Shown here piece by piece: positions 9,053 through 18,656 of a stretch of DNA of 64,000 bases. Origin of the DNA: Planctomycetaceae bacterium (GTDB lineage Bacteria > Planctomycetota > Planctomycetia > Pirellulales > Thermoguttaceae); contig SFIW01000004.1 in NCBI GenBank assembly GCA_004556055.1, positions 12,054-76,053 of the forward strand, written 5' to 3'. The stretch's first letter is position 1. Each line of letters begins with the position of its first letter. The notes beneath the pieces were generated by a model. The model was not told the DNA's origin and did no database searches. It saw nothing but the letters and a program-made list of their open reading frames with translations. The translations under genes were made by a program, and so were the position numbers.

Positions 9053-10285
9053 CTACTCGACGTCTTCCCTTGCTGCGGAAGGAACCTCGGAGGAGAGATA
9101 CCGACTCTCTCCCTCGGTGAAAAGATCTGATTTTTCTCGATCGAGTTTCTCGACAACCTGGCAATTATACTCCAAAAAACTCGCAAAACCAAACGCGCCA
9201 GGAACCGTCTTTTTAAAATTCAACTCCGTACGCACGGCTAATCCTAATTCGCGATCAAAGAGCGCAACGCCAGAAAACAATCGTTCGGCAAGAGCGCCCT
9301 CGACGACAGGGTCGTCAATAATCGACGTTAAAGTCGTCTTGAAGGAGATCGTCGCGTACTTCTCATCAATCTTGTCCAGACGGAATCGTTCAATAATTCG
9401 GCACGGTTTTACGGCCTCGTTCGCCCCCTTTAAATACAGAGTATACGGTATCGTCCAAACGTCGCCGACGGCAAGCTCGCCTTCAGGAAACGGAGTCATC
9501 ACATTAGAATCGCCCTCTCTACCTTGATACTCCGCCACCAGCTTCTTTTTATTTGACATAACGCCAAGCGGATTAATATCGAAGGTCTCAAGAACGACTC
9601 CAACGGCCTTCTCTGTTCCGAACGCGGCAATTTCCTTTGGCACAACCAAGTCGCGCTCGCTATCGTAGTCGATTGGTTCCTTTCCTTCCTCGTTTTGACG
9701 CAGAATCATCCGATCAATCCAATGTCTCGCCTTGACCTTCCCGTCAGGAGTCGCGTCTTGGAATTCCCAGCGCCGCCATGTCGTCGACGACGTCTCTATC
9801 AACGACTCAGTACCCCCGTAAGACACGCGTTTACGGACGAGATGTACGACGTTCCATGCAAGATTCGCCCGTTGAGGAAACTTATATTCCAATCGATATT
9901 TAGGAGCCGCCTCTAGCTCCTCTCCTCGCTGTGCAAGAGTTGGAGCAATAAGGGTTCGGTCGTCTGAATATTTCCGTTTCGTTTCGTCGTCAACAAGCGA
10001 AAAATCAACGCCTCCAGCCTCTTTCGTGTCGTCGCCATCCTCCTCTTCATCGGAAAAAACCCCCGAAAACTGATCCGCCGCGCGCCCTAGAACGTCCGCG
10101 ACGCCTTCTGTCTCGGAAAGGGTCGAATCGGTCGATTTAACGTCAGAATCGGAATCTTCTTTAAAGGTCGAGACGGTCGTTCCGGAGTCGACGAGAGGAT
10201 TCTCCGCCGTCTTTTCCCTCTCTCGACACGCCAATAAAGCAAACAGCGCACAAATCGCCGCCGCTGTCAATATCTTTCGCGACAC
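9053..10285 (-). CDS. Predicted lipoprotein, unknown function
   Basis: 410 residues starting at a GTG. The N-terminus has a short hydrophobic segment ending in LFALLAC, a good lipobox with Cys20, so the product should be a lipid-anchored exported protein. Residues about 25-125 are acidic, Ser/Thr/Asp-rich linker. The rest (about 130-400) is beta-rich, with repeated charged strands (for example VGDVWTIPYTLYLKG near residue 280), and resembles large planctomycete surface proteins of unknown role. It is divergent from clpC and first in the minus-strand run leading to xseA. Confidence 0.75.
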   Translation of the reverse strand: MSRKILTAAAICALFALLACREREKTAENPLVDSGTTVSTFKEDSDSDVKSTDSTLSETEGVADVLGRAADQFSGVFSDEEEDGDDTKEAGGVDFSLVDDETKRKYSDDRTLIAPTLAQRGEELEAAPKYRLEYKFPQRANLAWNVVHLVRKRVSYGGTESLIETSSTTWRRWEFQDATPDGKVKARHWIDRMILRQNEEGKEPIDYDSERDLVVPKEIAAFGTEKAVGVVLETFDINPLGVMSNKKKLVAEYQGREGDSNVMTPFPEGELAVGDVWTIPYTLYLKGANEAVKPCRIIERFRLDKIDEKYATISFKTTLTSIIDDPVVEGALAERLFSGVALFDRELGLAVRTELNFKKTVPGAFGFASFLEYNCQVVEKLDREKSDLFTEGESRYLSSEVPSAAREDVE

Positions 10286-10699
10286 GACATATCCCCAACG
10301 TAAACTTAACTTATCGACGAAACCTAAAAGGCGCGACGCTCTCTACGTCGCACGACCTAAACACAATCCCATGCTCAGAGTAATCTTTCAACTCCCTTGA
10401 GTCTAGAGCAATCAATCTTCATTTTACAGACGTTTTAAAGAAAATGAGAGAAAAGGAATTGTTCAAGCGTATCTAAGCACATTGACGCCAACAAGGACGC
10501 TGAATGCAAGCAGAACCCACGGACTCTATGGACTTTTTTCCGAACTGCATATAATGGACTGAAATTTGGGTTCTAAAAAATTTAACTTGACGCGCTTTAA
10601 TGAGCTTTGGCGTCTATATTGCTTCAAGATTTTTGACGACAAGCCGTATCGTTACGGTTTTGTGTAATCTGATTCACTAGATAATAGGCTTATATAGCT
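10286..10699. other. Intergenic region between lipoprotein gene and clpC
   Basis: 414 bases without a credible gene. It holds a perfect six-pair hairpin (GCGACG with CGTCGC, 10333-10351) in the minus-strand leader of the lipoprotein gene, and a consensus -10 for clpC at 10550-10555. I looked for a CIRCE element and did not find one. Confidence 0.6.
10550..10555 (+). promoter_or_regulatory. Candidate -10 element for clpC
   Basis: Perfect TATAAT about 145 bases upstream of the clpC ATG, preceded by TGCA. No good -35 lies at 16-18 bases (TATGGA is the closest), so the promoter would rely on its -10 or an activator. The leader would be long. Confidence 0.35.
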
Positions 10700-13477
10700 A
10701 TGGCATACGAACGTTTTACCGCAAAAGCCAAAAACGCGATGAAACTTGCACATGGCGAGGCAATGCGCCTCAACCATGAATACATTGGCGTAGAGCATCT
10801 ACTGCTCGGACTCATCAGAGAATCGGAAGGAATGGCGGCAGGTGTTCTAGAGAAATTTGGAGCGGATCTACGCAAAACCAAAAACGCGATTGAGAGTATT
10901 ATCACTCCCGGCACGAGCCTTGTTTCTCTCGGTAGACTTCCTCAAACGCCTCAGTTAAAGCTCGTGTTAGGTCGCGCGATTGATAACGCTAATGCGCTGC
11001 ACCACTCTTATGTCGGCACGGAACACCTACTGCTGGCAATCCTTTCCGACGAATCAAACAGCGCTTGTCAAGCTTTATTGAATATGGGTTTGAATTTAGA
11101 CGCCATTCGCGACGAAATAATGTCGATGATCGGCGCAGGCGAGAGCGATTCAACCGATTCTGGCGCCTCCGGAGAACCTACCTCAGGTTTCGGCGACGAC
11201 GCCAACAACGCTTCAAAGGGTGATACTGCCGATCAAGCGCAACCTAAATCGACGGCAACGTCACCTAAAGGATCCGACCGAGTCAAAACCCCGGCGCTGG
11301 ACAGCTTCGGACGAGACTTGACAGAATTGGCGAAAAAAGGCGAACTTGATCCAGTCGTTGGTCGCGTAGTGGAAATCGAGCGAACAATGCAGATTCTCTG
11401 TCGGCGAACAAAGAATAACCCTGCTCTTATTGGAGAAGCGGGAGTCGGTAAAACAGCCGTCGTCGAAGGTCTCGCTCAAAAAATCGCTAACGGAGACGTT
11501 CCGGAGATACTTATGGAGCGCCGAGTTGTAGCGCTTGACGTTACTTCCATGGTCGCGGGAACAAAATATCGCGGTCAGTTTGAAGAACGTATCAAGGCCG
11601 TTATGAACGAAGTGAAACGCGCCAAAAACATCATTCTCTTCGTCGACGAGCTTCATTCGCTTGTCGGAGCGGGAAGCGCAGAAGGAGCCAACGACGCGGC
11701 AAATATCATCAAACCCGCCCTCTCTCGCGGCGAATTCCAGATCGTCGGTGCGACAACCTTTGACGAATATCGGAAATACATCGAAAAAGATCACGCCCTT
11801 GAGCGCCGTTTCCAAACAGTAACGATCAATCCACCGACGCCTGCCGAAACCCTTGAAATTCTTAAAGGACTCCGCAGTCGTTACCAGCAGCATCATAACG
11901 TCACGATTACGGACGACGCGCTCACTTCCGCGATCGAACTTTCAGAACGTTATATCACCAATCGTAGTCTCCCGGACAAGGCGATCGACGTCGTCGACGA
12001 GGCAGGCGCTCGGATTCGACTCCAAAGTTGCACGCGTCCCCCCAATATCAAGGATATCGACCGACAAATAGAAGCGTTGCAAAAGGAAAAAGACGCAACG
12101 GTGCGCACTCAAGAATTCGAGCGTTCTGCCATTCTTCGCGATCAAATCGACAAACTTCGTGCGGAAAAGGCCGAGTTGCAGGAGAATTGGCGCAATAAGC
12201 AGAAAGAAGCGCGAGGCGTCGTTAACGCCCAGGTAATCGCCGAGGTTGTGTCGAAAATCACGGGAGTCCCTCTCTCAAATGTTACGGTAGAGGATTCGAA
12301 GCGCCTCCTTCAAATGGAAGCGGAACTTCATAAGTGCGTCGTAAGTCAGGATGAGGCGATTCGCGCGGTTTCCAAAGCGATTCGTCGAAGTCGTGCTGGG
12401 ATTCAGGATCGGAGTAGGCCGATTGCGTCCTTTATCTTCGCTGGTCCAACTGGAGTCGGAAAGACGTTGCTCGCGAAAACGCTAGCAAAATTCATGTTCG
12501 GCGACGAAAATGCCATTCTTCAGTTCGACATGAGCGAATATATGGAGAGTTATAACGTCTCAAGAATGGTCGGCTCTCCTCCAGGCTACGTCGGTCACGA
12601 TGAAGGCGGTCAACTTACGGAACGCGTGCGACGCCGTCCTTACTCGGTGGTTCTTTTCGATGAAATCGAAAAAGCGCATCCAGACGTCTTCAATCTCTTC
12701 CTTCAAGTCCTTGAAGACGGACGTCTTACCGATTCAGTTGGCAGAACGGTCGATTTCCGCAACACAATTATCATCATGACGACCAACGCGGGCGCCTCGG
12801 CAATCAAAAACGAATCCGCCTTTGGTTTCCAAGAGCCCGACGCTAATGCGTCGTACGAGAGTATGAAAACGCGTGTCAACGAGGAGATTGAGAGAGCCTT
12901 TAGACCTGAGTTTATTAATCGCTTTAACGACGTTATCGTTTTCCGTCACCTCACGGACGAAGACCTGCTCTCCGTCGTCGACATGGAACTCAATAAACTT
13001 CGAAAGCGTTTGGTCGAAAAAGAGCTGTGCCTCCATATTTCGGACGAAGCGAAAAAATACGTCGTCAAAGTCGGATCCAAACTTGAGTTTGGGGCTAGAC
13101 CGTTGCGTCGCGCTATTGAGGAGTACATTGAAGATCCTCTTTCTGAAAAATTTCTTGAAGGAACCTTCACAAATCGTGAAGTTATCGATATTTCGCTTGT
13201 CGAAAGGGACTGGACAGAGGAAGAACGTAAGGCCCTCCTTCCTGGCGAAGAGGAAAAGAACAAAAAGAAGTCGGTTCTCCAATTTGAACCTAAAGACTGC
13301 GCCGATTATTCTCAAGAAGAACTTGACGGTTCACAGTTCAAGGAGTATCGCGAGCAGATCGCTGAGCGCGCGAAGATCCGTGCGATGAAGGAAGAAACGG
13401 TTGCTAATGAAGAGGATTCGACACTAGAGAAAGAGGATTCATCAGATTCCTCCACGTCCGTTCAATCTGAATCCTGA
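10700..13477 (+). CDS. clpC: ClpC-type AAA+ ATPase, Clp protease unfoldase
   Basis: 925 residues. The protein unfolds substrates and feeds them to ClpP. Two Clp N-terminal repeats (about 1-145, each with an EHLLL motif) are followed by a Ser/Gly-rich linker, AAA domain 1 with Walker A GEAGVGKT near 245 and Walker B FVDE near 313, a UVR-type helical motif near 470-490, and AAA domain 2 with Walker A GPTGVGKT near 582 and Walker B LFDE near 652. The FGF tripeptide near 704 is at the position of the ClpP-binding loop. The UVR motif and lack of a long middle domain separate it from ClpB. A Ser/Glu/Asp-rich tail of about 40 residues is extra. No clpP is present in the window. It is monocistronic, ending in a strong terminator. 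Confidence 0.95.
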   Translation: MAYERFTAKAKNAMKLAHGEAMRLNHEYIGVEHLLLGLIRESEGMAAGVLEKFGADLRKTKNAIESIITPGTSLVSLGRLPQTPQLKLVLGRAIDNANALHHSYVGTEHLLLAILSDESNSACQALLNMGLNLDAIRDEIMSMIGAGESDSTDSGASGEPTSGFGDDANNASKGDTADQAQPKSTATSPKGSDRVKTPALDSFGRDLTELAKKGELDPVVGRVVEIERTMQILCRRTKNNPALIGEAGVGKTAVVEGLAQKIANGDVPEILMERRVVALDVTSMVAGTKYRGQFEERIKAVMNEVKRAKNIILFVDELHSLVGAGSAEGANDAANIIKPALSRGEFQIVGATTFDEYRKYIEKDHALERRFQTVTINPPTPAETLEILKGLRSRYQQHHNVTITDDALTSAIELSERYITNRSLPDKAIDVVDEAGARIRLQSCTRPPNIKDIDRQIEALQKEKDATVRTQEFERSAILRDQIDKLRAEKAELQENWRNKQKEARGVVNAQVIAEVVSKITGVPLSNVTVEDSKRLLQMEAELHKCVVSQDEAIRAVSKAIRRSRAGIQDRSRPIASFIFAGPTGVGKTLLAKTLAKFMFGDENAILQFDMSEYMESYNVSRMVGSPPGYVGHDEGGQLTERVRRRPYSVVLFDEIEKAHPDVFNLFLQVLEDGRLTDSVGRTVDFRNTIIIMTTNAGASAIKNESAFGFQEPDANASYESMKTRVNEEIERAFRPEFINRFNDVIVFRHLTDEDLLSVVDMELNKLRKRLVEKELCLHISDEAKKYVVKVGSKLEFGARPLRRAIEEYIEDPLSEKFLEGTFTNREVIDISLVERDWTEEERKALLPGEEEKNKKKSVLQFEPKDCADYSQEELDGSQFKEYREQIAERAKIRAMKEETVANEEDSTLEKEDSSDSSTSVQSES

Positions 13478-13496
13478 TTTCACTGTCAAATGATCC

Positions 13497-13534
13497 AGCA
13501 AGGGGAGCGTTCCACAAGCTCCCCTTGCTTTTTT
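13497..13534 (+). terminator. Intrinsic terminator of clpC
   Basis: Perfect 12-pair stem (AGCAAGGGGAGC with GCTCCCCTTGCT), nine-base loop and a run of T, beginning 19 bases after the clpC stop. One of the clearest terminators in the window. Confidence 0.93.
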
Positions 13535-13596
13535 CGTACGCGTCTATTTAGAGGATTGCAGAAGCGCTACATCTCGAAACAACATATGGTCGTCAC

Positions 13597-14406
13597 ATGC
13601 CGCTTGATCTCCTTTTTTCCCCTTTTACTCTATTAGTCGGCTCTATAGCGGCTTTTCTTATCGGTCTCGCAAAGACAGGAACGCCGGGAGTCGGACTCTT
13701 TGCTTGTCTCCTGATGATTTCGGCCTTTCCCAACCATGAGATGTTCGCCTCGGGAGCAGTCGTGCCCCTCCTGATCCTCGGAGATTTGGCCGCAGTTTAC
13801 TTCTATCGAAAAGAGTGCGATCCTCGTCTTTTAAAAAAACTTGCTCCTCCTGTCGTTATAGGACTTCTCTTAGGGACGATCGTCCTGTGTTTCATGAAAA
13901 ACTCGCAATTTCGATTAACGGTGGGCGCGTTGGCCGTCTCTATTTTAGTCTTTGAGTTTGTTCGTCAGCGCCTCGGATGGACAAAAGTGGCGACGAACCT
14001 TCCTTTCAGATGGTTTTGCGGCGTCCTCGCCGGAACGACGACCATCTTAGGAAACGCCGCTGGCGCCGTTTCTGCCGCTTATTTTTCTTCTCAAGGACTT
14101 GATAAAAAAAGATTCATGGGCACGAACGCCGTTTTCTTCTTCCTCGTTAATGTCGCAAAAATTCCTCTCATGTTTGCCGCCACCTTCATCAAGGAAGAAA
14201 TTGGATTTGAGAAAGAATCTGCTCAAGTCATGAACGAGACGAGTTTTCTACTCACTTCCATTTTCGCTCTTCCCCTAATCTTTGGCGGAATCGTCGGCAG
14301 AAAGCTCTACCGCGCTATCCCTGAGAAGATTTTCGTTCCTTTCATCCTCACCCTTAATTTCATTACTGCCCTTTATCTTCTGATTTCAGCCTTCTCCTCT
14401 AAGTGA
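13597..14406 (+). CDS. TSUP (TauE/SafE) family membrane transporter
   Basis: 269 residues, almost entirely hydrophobic, with about eight membrane segments. The N-terminal repeat with AAFLIGLAKTGTPGVG and the second-half LAGTTTILGNAAGAVSAAYF show the two-fold TauE/SafE pattern, whose members move sulfite, sulfonates or other small organic anions. Substrate cannot be told. No clear ribosome binding site precedes the ATG. It lies between the clpC terminator and the HAD/ispG run and has no obvious partner gene. Confidence 0.85.
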   Translation: MPLDLLFSPFTLLVGSIAAFLIGLAKTGTPGVGLFACLLMISAFPNHEMFASGAVVPLLILGDLAAVYFYRKECDPRLLKKLAPPVVIGLLLGTIVLCFMKNSQFRLTVGALAVSILVFEFVRQRLGWTKVATNLPFRWFCGVLAGTTTILGNAAGAVSAAYFSSQGLDKKRFMGTNAVFFFLVNVAKIPLMFAATFIKEEIGFEKESAQVMNETSFLLTSIFALPLIFGGIVGRKLYRAIPEKIFVPFILTLNFITALYLLISAFSSK

Positions 14407-14511
14407 GGCGCGGTGGAGAGCTGGAAAGAATAATCGGCTTCGTTACAATACTCAGTAACAACACAGAAACTAGAAGCTTTAAATAAATCTTAACAGAAGG
14501 ACGTATCTCCC

Positions 14512-15159
14512 ATGATCAAAGCGCTAATTTTTGATTTTGACGGCACGATTGCCAACACCCTTCCCGCCTGCTTTAACGCTTTCAAACGAACAGTCGAACC
14601 AGTATTGGGAAAAGAGATGTCTTTGCAGGAAATACGTTCTTACTTTGGCCCCACGGAGGAAGGTATTTTCGCTAAACATTTTCCTGATCGACAAAATGAA
14701 CTTGCGCAAATATACTACAAAATCTATGCGGAAGAACAAGCCAAAATCCCCAATCTTGTTCCGGGCGTGATGGAAGTTATTCGCGAGGTTAAGGCACGCG
14801 GTATCCGCGTTGCGTTAATCACTGCAAAGGGGCCTGTTAGTTGTAAAATCTCCCTCGATTTCTATAAAATAGCAGACGATTTTGAAGAGGTTCGCACAGG
14901 AGGATCCAACGGTCGGGTAAAAGACGTTGCGATACGTGAAATACTCGAAATCATGGGAGTTGGAACCGATGAAGTCGCCTACGTTGGAGATTCCTGGAAA
15001 GACGTGATCTCGTCGCATAAAGCGGGCGTTCCATCCTGGGCGGCCGCTTGGCTTAGCACTGCTGAACCTGAAAGAATACTCTCCTATAACCCCGAAAAGA
15101 TTTTTTACACCGTGGATGAGTTCAGACGCGCACTTCAGGAAGAAGGAATCCTCGAATGA
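14512..15159 (+). CDS. HAD-superfamily phosphatase, phosphoglycolate phosphatase-like
   Basis: 215 residues. Motif I FDFDGT (residues 8-13) supplies the nucleophile Asp, motif II is LITAKG near 105, a conserved Lys lies near 140, and motif IV is GDSWKD near 162. A helical cap between motif I and II is of the small alpha type seen in Gph/PgmB-like enzymes. The physiological substrate is not evident. AGAAGGA precedes the ATG. Its TGA stop overlaps the ispG ATG (ATGA), implying translational coupling, though the two functions are not obviously linked. Confidence 0.88.
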   Translation: MIKALIFDFDGTIANTLPACFNAFKRTVEPVLGKEMSLQEIRSYFGPTEEGIFAKHFPDRQNELAQIYYKIYAEEQAKIPNLVPGVMEVIREVKARGIRVALITAKGPVSCKISLDFYKIADDFEEVRTGGSNGRVKDVAIREILEIMGVGTDEVAYVGDSWKDVISSHKAGVPSWAAAWLSTAEPERILSYNPEKIFYTVDEFRRALQEEGILE

Positions 15160-16343
15160 ACACAGTTCGTAGAATAACTCGTAAGATCAAGGTGGGATCA
15201 ACATTCATTGGCGGCGACGCCCCTATTCTCGTTCAAACCATGGCCGCCACGAAAACGAGAGACGTCGACGCCACCGTCGCAACCATACAGAAGCTCGCGG
15301 CGCACGGCGCTGGAATGATCCGCATCGCCGTCGACGCCCCTATCGACGCGGAAGCGCTCGTCGAAATTCGTAAACGCGTTGACGCCAATCTTTCCGTCGA
15401 CTTACAAGAGAATTTCCGGATGGCGGAAAAGGTCGCCCCTTATGTCGACAAGATCCGCTATAATCCCGGTCATCTTCATCGACTTGAACCTGAACTGTCA
15501 TGGGAAAAAAAGGTGCAATACTTGGTCGACGTCGCTCGAAATAATGATTGCGCCCTTCGAATCGGAGTTAACTCGGGAAGCCTCGATCCGGAAAAGCTTC
15601 GTCAATACCACGAAAAGCTGGCCAGTCTCGACGCAGATCCTGCGCTCAAAGACGACGAAGCGAAATTCTTCGACCCGCCGATACGAAGCGCTTTGGAACA
15701 TGTTGATTTCGTCGAATCGATTGGCTTTGACAGATTCTGCGTCTCTATTAAAGATTCTGACCCCGACACAGTCCTTCTGTTAAACAGACGTTTTGCCGCC
15801 TTACGCCCCCTTGTTCCTCTCCATTTAGGCGTTACGGAAGCAGGCGCTCCTCCAAGGGGAATTCTCAAGACTCGTTCTGCGCTAGAACCCCTACTCTCAG
15901 AAGGAATTGGCGAAACATTGCGCGTTTCTCTTACTGTACGCGCCGACCAAAAAGAACAAGAAATTGAAGCGGGCAAGTTGATTCTGAGCAACGTTGCGAA
16001 TGGAATCGTCGCTAAACCGAACGATTATAAACAGACCGCGCTTAATATCGTCAGTTGTCCTGGATGTTCGAGAACCCAAGGAGCGAAATTTGTCGACCTC
16101 GCCCTCGAGATCGAAAAAGCGACTCAATTCGCCAAGGACTATCCTTTCACGATCGCCGTTATGGGATGTCGTGTAAACGGACCAGGCGAGACGGACGACG
16201 CTGATATCGGTCTCTGGTGCGGCGGAGATAAAGTCAATCTGAAAAATGGAGGCGCCCCCGTGGGAGCTTTCGCTTACGACGTCGTTGTTGAAAAAGCAGT
16301 TGAACTTCTTAAGGAGAAAATTCGACTCTCACAACTAAAATAA
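15156..16343 (+). CDS. ispG: (E)-4-hydroxy-3-methylbut-2-enyl-diphosphate synthase
   Basis: 395 residues. The enzyme converts MEcPP to HMBPP in the MEP pathway of isoprenoid synthesis with a [4Fe-4S] cluster. The N-terminal TIM-barrel part is recognised by PILVQTMAATKTRDVDATV and by NPGHL-type phosphate-binding segments; the C-terminal cluster ligands are CPGC near residue 300 and MGCRVNGPGE near residue 335. Length fits the short bacterial form without the plant insertion. The start overlaps the HAD stop. AGGAGAAGG behind it serves the next gene, 16 bases on. Confidence 0.96.
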   Translation: MNTVRRITRKIKVGSTFIGGDAPILVQTMAATKTRDVDATVATIQKLAAHGAGMIRIAVDAPIDAEALVEIRKRVDANLSVDLQENFRMAEKVAPYVDKIRYNPGHLHRLEPELSWEKKVQYLVDVARNNDCALRIGVNSGSLDPEKLRQYHEKLASLDADPALKDDEAKFFDPPIRSALEHVDFVESIGFDRFCVSIKDSDPDTVLLLNRRFAALRPLVPLHLGVTEAGAPPRGILKTRSALEPLLSEGIGETLRVSLTVRADQKEQEIEAGKLILSNVANGIVAKPNDYKQTALNIVSCPGCSRTQGAKFVDLALEIEKATQFAKDYPFTIAVMGCRVNGPGETDDADIGLWCGGDKVNLKNGGAPVGAFAYDVVVEKAVELLKEKIRLSQLK

Positions 16344-16359
16344 CCCTCAGGAGAAGGTC

Positions 16360-17655
16360 ATGCGCAGATTCTGCTTTTTGTTTCATCTCGGAGTATTTGT
16401 CTCCCTCGTCGCCTTTGCAGTCGGCGTATTATCCTTTATCCCAACCAAGGGCGCATACGCGCTTGACGAAGAAACAGCGACGGTATTGAAAAAACCGACG
16501 CCAAAAGATTATCGCCGTCAGAGTCGTCAATTTAGAGGACTCTGGGTCTCCGTCGTTTCCAATATCGACTTTCCGTCAAAATCTGGGCTTTCTCCTGAGC
16601 AATTGATGAAGGAAACAGACGAGATCATCGATCGAGCGGCAGCTATGCGTTTTAACGCGATTTTCCTCCAGGTTCGTCCTATGGGAGACGCCCTCTACCC
16701 ATCAGAACTATATCCATGGTCTAGTTTCCTTACCGGAGAACAAGGCAAAGCTCCCGATCCGTTCTTCGATCCGCTACGCTATTGGATCGACGCCGCTCAT
16801 GCGCGCGGAATGGAACTTCACGCGTGGATTAATCCCTATCGCGTTACGATAGGCAAAAAGGAATTATCAGATCTTTCCCCCGCCAATCCCGCCGCGCAAC
16901 ATCCCGAATGGACCTTCAAACACGGCGATCGTATTTACTTAAATCCAGGTGTTCCAGAGGCGAGAGAACATGTCGTTAAGGGACTCGTCGAAATTGTCCA
17001 AAACTACAACGTCGACGGCGTTCATATTGACGATTACTTCTATCCCGAAAGGAATATCGAAGAAGATCGTCAAACATTTGAAACCTACGGTGAAGGTTTT
17101 GACAATATAGAAGACTGGCGCCGCAACAACGTCAATCTGTTCATACGAGACGTAAACCGCGCCGTTCATAAGATTCGACCTAAAGTCATGTGGAGCGTTA
17201 GCCCGGCGGGTATATGGGCAAACAAAGGAAGCCACCCTCTTGGAAGCGAGACTCGAGGAAATCAGTGCTATTTCAACCTATACGCCGACGTTAGAAAATG
17301 GATTAAAGAAGAAACAATCGACGCGGTCATTCCTCAAATCTATTGGCATATCGGGTTTGACGTCGCAGACTTCTCCACCCTCGTCGACTGGTGGTCCGAC
17401 GTCGTCTCCGACGTTGACGTTAAACTCTATGTCGGAATAGCCGCTTATCGAATGGATCCCAATTCCAAGACGGAAGCATGGCGCGACGGCAAGGAACTTG
17501 AGAGACAACTTAACTACATGGCTACATCGCCAGACGTTGATGGGCAGGTCTTCTTTACCGCCAATAGCTTTAAGGAAGGTAAACCGGCGCGCGACGCCAT
17601 TCTAAACTATGGAGACAAGCATAAATGGATGGCCCCCAAGGCGAGGACGAGATAA
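16360..17655 (+). CDS. Secreted GHL10/DUF187 family hydrolase
   Basis: 431 residues. A Sec signal peptide or anchor covers about residues 1-36. The mature part begins with RGLWVSVVSNIDFP and contains FLQVRPMGDALYPSELYPWS and ELHAWINPYRV, which are hallmarks of the glycosyl-hydrolase-like 10 (GHL10, PF02638) family, a TIM barrel. Further acidic motifs HIDDYFYPE near 225 and WSVSPAGIW near 275 line the presumed active site. Known or proposed substrates are cell-wall and mucin-type glycans; none can be chosen here. Start by AGGAGAAGG at good spacing. It is last in the HAD/ispG run and followed by a terminator. Confidence 0.87.
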   Translation: MRRFCFLFHLGVFVSLVAFAVGVLSFIPTKGAYALDEETATVLKKPTPKDYRRQSRQFRGLWVSVVSNIDFPSKSGLSPEQLMKETDEIIDRAAAMRFNAIFLQVRPMGDALYPSELYPWSSFLTGEQGKAPDPFFDPLRYWIDAAHARGMELHAWINPYRVTIGKKELSDLSPANPAAQHPEWTFKHGDRIYLNPGVPEAREHVVKGLVEIVQNYNVDGVHIDDYFYPERNIEEDRQTFETYGEGFDNIEDWRRNNVNLFIRDVNRAVHKIRPKVMWSVSPAGIWANKGSHPLGSETRGNQCYFNLYADVRKWIKEETIDAVIPQIYWHIGFDVADFSTLVDWWSDVVSDVDVKLYVGIAAYRMDPNSKTEAWRDGKELERQLNYMATSPDVDGQVFFTANSFKEGKPARDAILNYGDKHKWMAPKARTR

Positions 17656-17661
17656 CGCTAA

Positions 17662-17704
17662 AGACGCGAACTTTCCTGTCGCAGAAGGTTCGCGTCTCTT
17701 TTTT
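17662..17704 (+). terminator. Intrinsic terminator after the GHL10 gene
   Basis: Stem GACGCGAAC with GTTCGCGTC, extended by a few pairs across a bulge, followed by CTTTTTT. It sits between convergent genes. Confidence 0.85.
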
Positions 17705-17711
17705 GCACGCG

Positions 17712-18380
17712 CTATTCAATTCGCCGAACAACGACGGATTGGGATCCTTGTTCAAGAAAGCGGGACCGGACTAATCCTTTATCATATCCTATCAATCCGT
17801 GATTTTTGTAGGGATCGTTGAAAAAATATCGCGTCGAATCATATCCTACCAGCACAAGGCAGTGTTCGTTACCGTTCCAGGTAAAATAATCTCCCAGACG
17901 CAAAGAGGAATTCTCGTCAACATAGTCGATAATCCATGAAGTCCCCAAATGCGAAGGTTCCATATCCATCGTCGCCCAAAGGATTACCGGCTCTCCCTTA
18001 TCGACATAATTCGCCGTAAGATCCACAAGTTTGAGACCGCTCGTCGCCACAGCCCTCAATTTCTTCTGCAACAAAACCTTATTCATCGACTTCGCAAGAC
18101 AGGGGGCATAACAGCCATAACCGCAGTTGAGACTAGATTCTTTGTAAGGATCCCCAGGATATGCCGCCCATGGATCCGGCCCGTAGATAACTCCGTTGTC
18201 GATTCGCCAATCGCGCCTAATAAGATAAGAATCGGTAAAATCGCGCCAAGAAAGGTCGCAACCGTAGAATTGAAGAACCATTGTAGCGCTTACAGCCTCG
18301 CATCCAAAAACGACGTCTAATTGATTGAGATAGGGAACGTCGATAATCTTCTTCTTTGAATCGTCACTCAACTTTCGCAT
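17712..18380 (-). CDS. C39-like papain-fold peptidase
   Basis: 222 residues matching the Peptidase_C39_2 pattern. The N-terminus has IDVPYLNQLDVVFGCEAVSATM, with the catalytic Cys27 and preceding Gln; the His is in EHCLVLVGYDS near residue 172, and the third residue is probably the Asn/Asp of FNDPYKNHG. There is no signal peptide, so a cytoplasmic or non-classically placed enzyme is expected. It is not fused to an ABC exporter, and no bacteriocin precursor is visible, so a role in double-glycine leader cleavage is not supported. AAGGGAG precedes the ATG, and an isolated minus-strand TATAAT lies at 18454-18459. Confidence 0.82.
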   Translation of the reverse strand: MRKLSDDSKKKIIDVPYLNQLDVVFGCEAVSATMVLQFYGCDLSWRDFTDSYLIRRDWRIDNGVIYGPDPWAAYPGDPYKESSLNCGYGCYAPCLAKSMNKVLLQKKLRAVATSGLKLVDLTANYVDKGEPVILWATMDMEPSHLGTSWIIDYVDENSSLRLGDYFTWNGNEHCLVLVGYDSTRYFFNDPYKNHGLIGYDKGLVRSRFLEQGSQSVVVRRIE

Positions 18381-18536
18381 GTTATTTCTCCCTTCTTTTT
18401 AAGCATCAGCGGATAGACGTCGACTCATTTCGTCCTCAGCTCTTTCCCCTGTAATTATAGCTTTCGCCGACCTTCCCTAGTATAGTCCGCCTTTTCCGAA
18501 AAAAATAAAAAGAAAGAAAAAATCCTTAAATTACGC

Positions 18537-18565
18537 TTGACGCATAAAACTGGAAAATCTACAAT
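18537..18565 (+). promoter_or_regulatory. Sigma-70-type promoter of the DegT aminotransferase gene
   Basis: TTGACG at 18537-18542, 17-base spacer, TACAAT at 18560-18565. The start codon lies about 90 bases downstream. Confidence 0.72.
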
Positions 18566-18656
18566 CCAACCGCTTATGATAACCGCATTTAAATAAAGTT
18601 ATCTTATCAATTAAGCATTCAGGAAGGATATATAGGCTAATAGAAGGATTATGAGT

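Noticed and set aside
11261..11896. Antisense frames within clpC
   Set aside because: clpC matches its family throughout; the antisense frames carry no domain.
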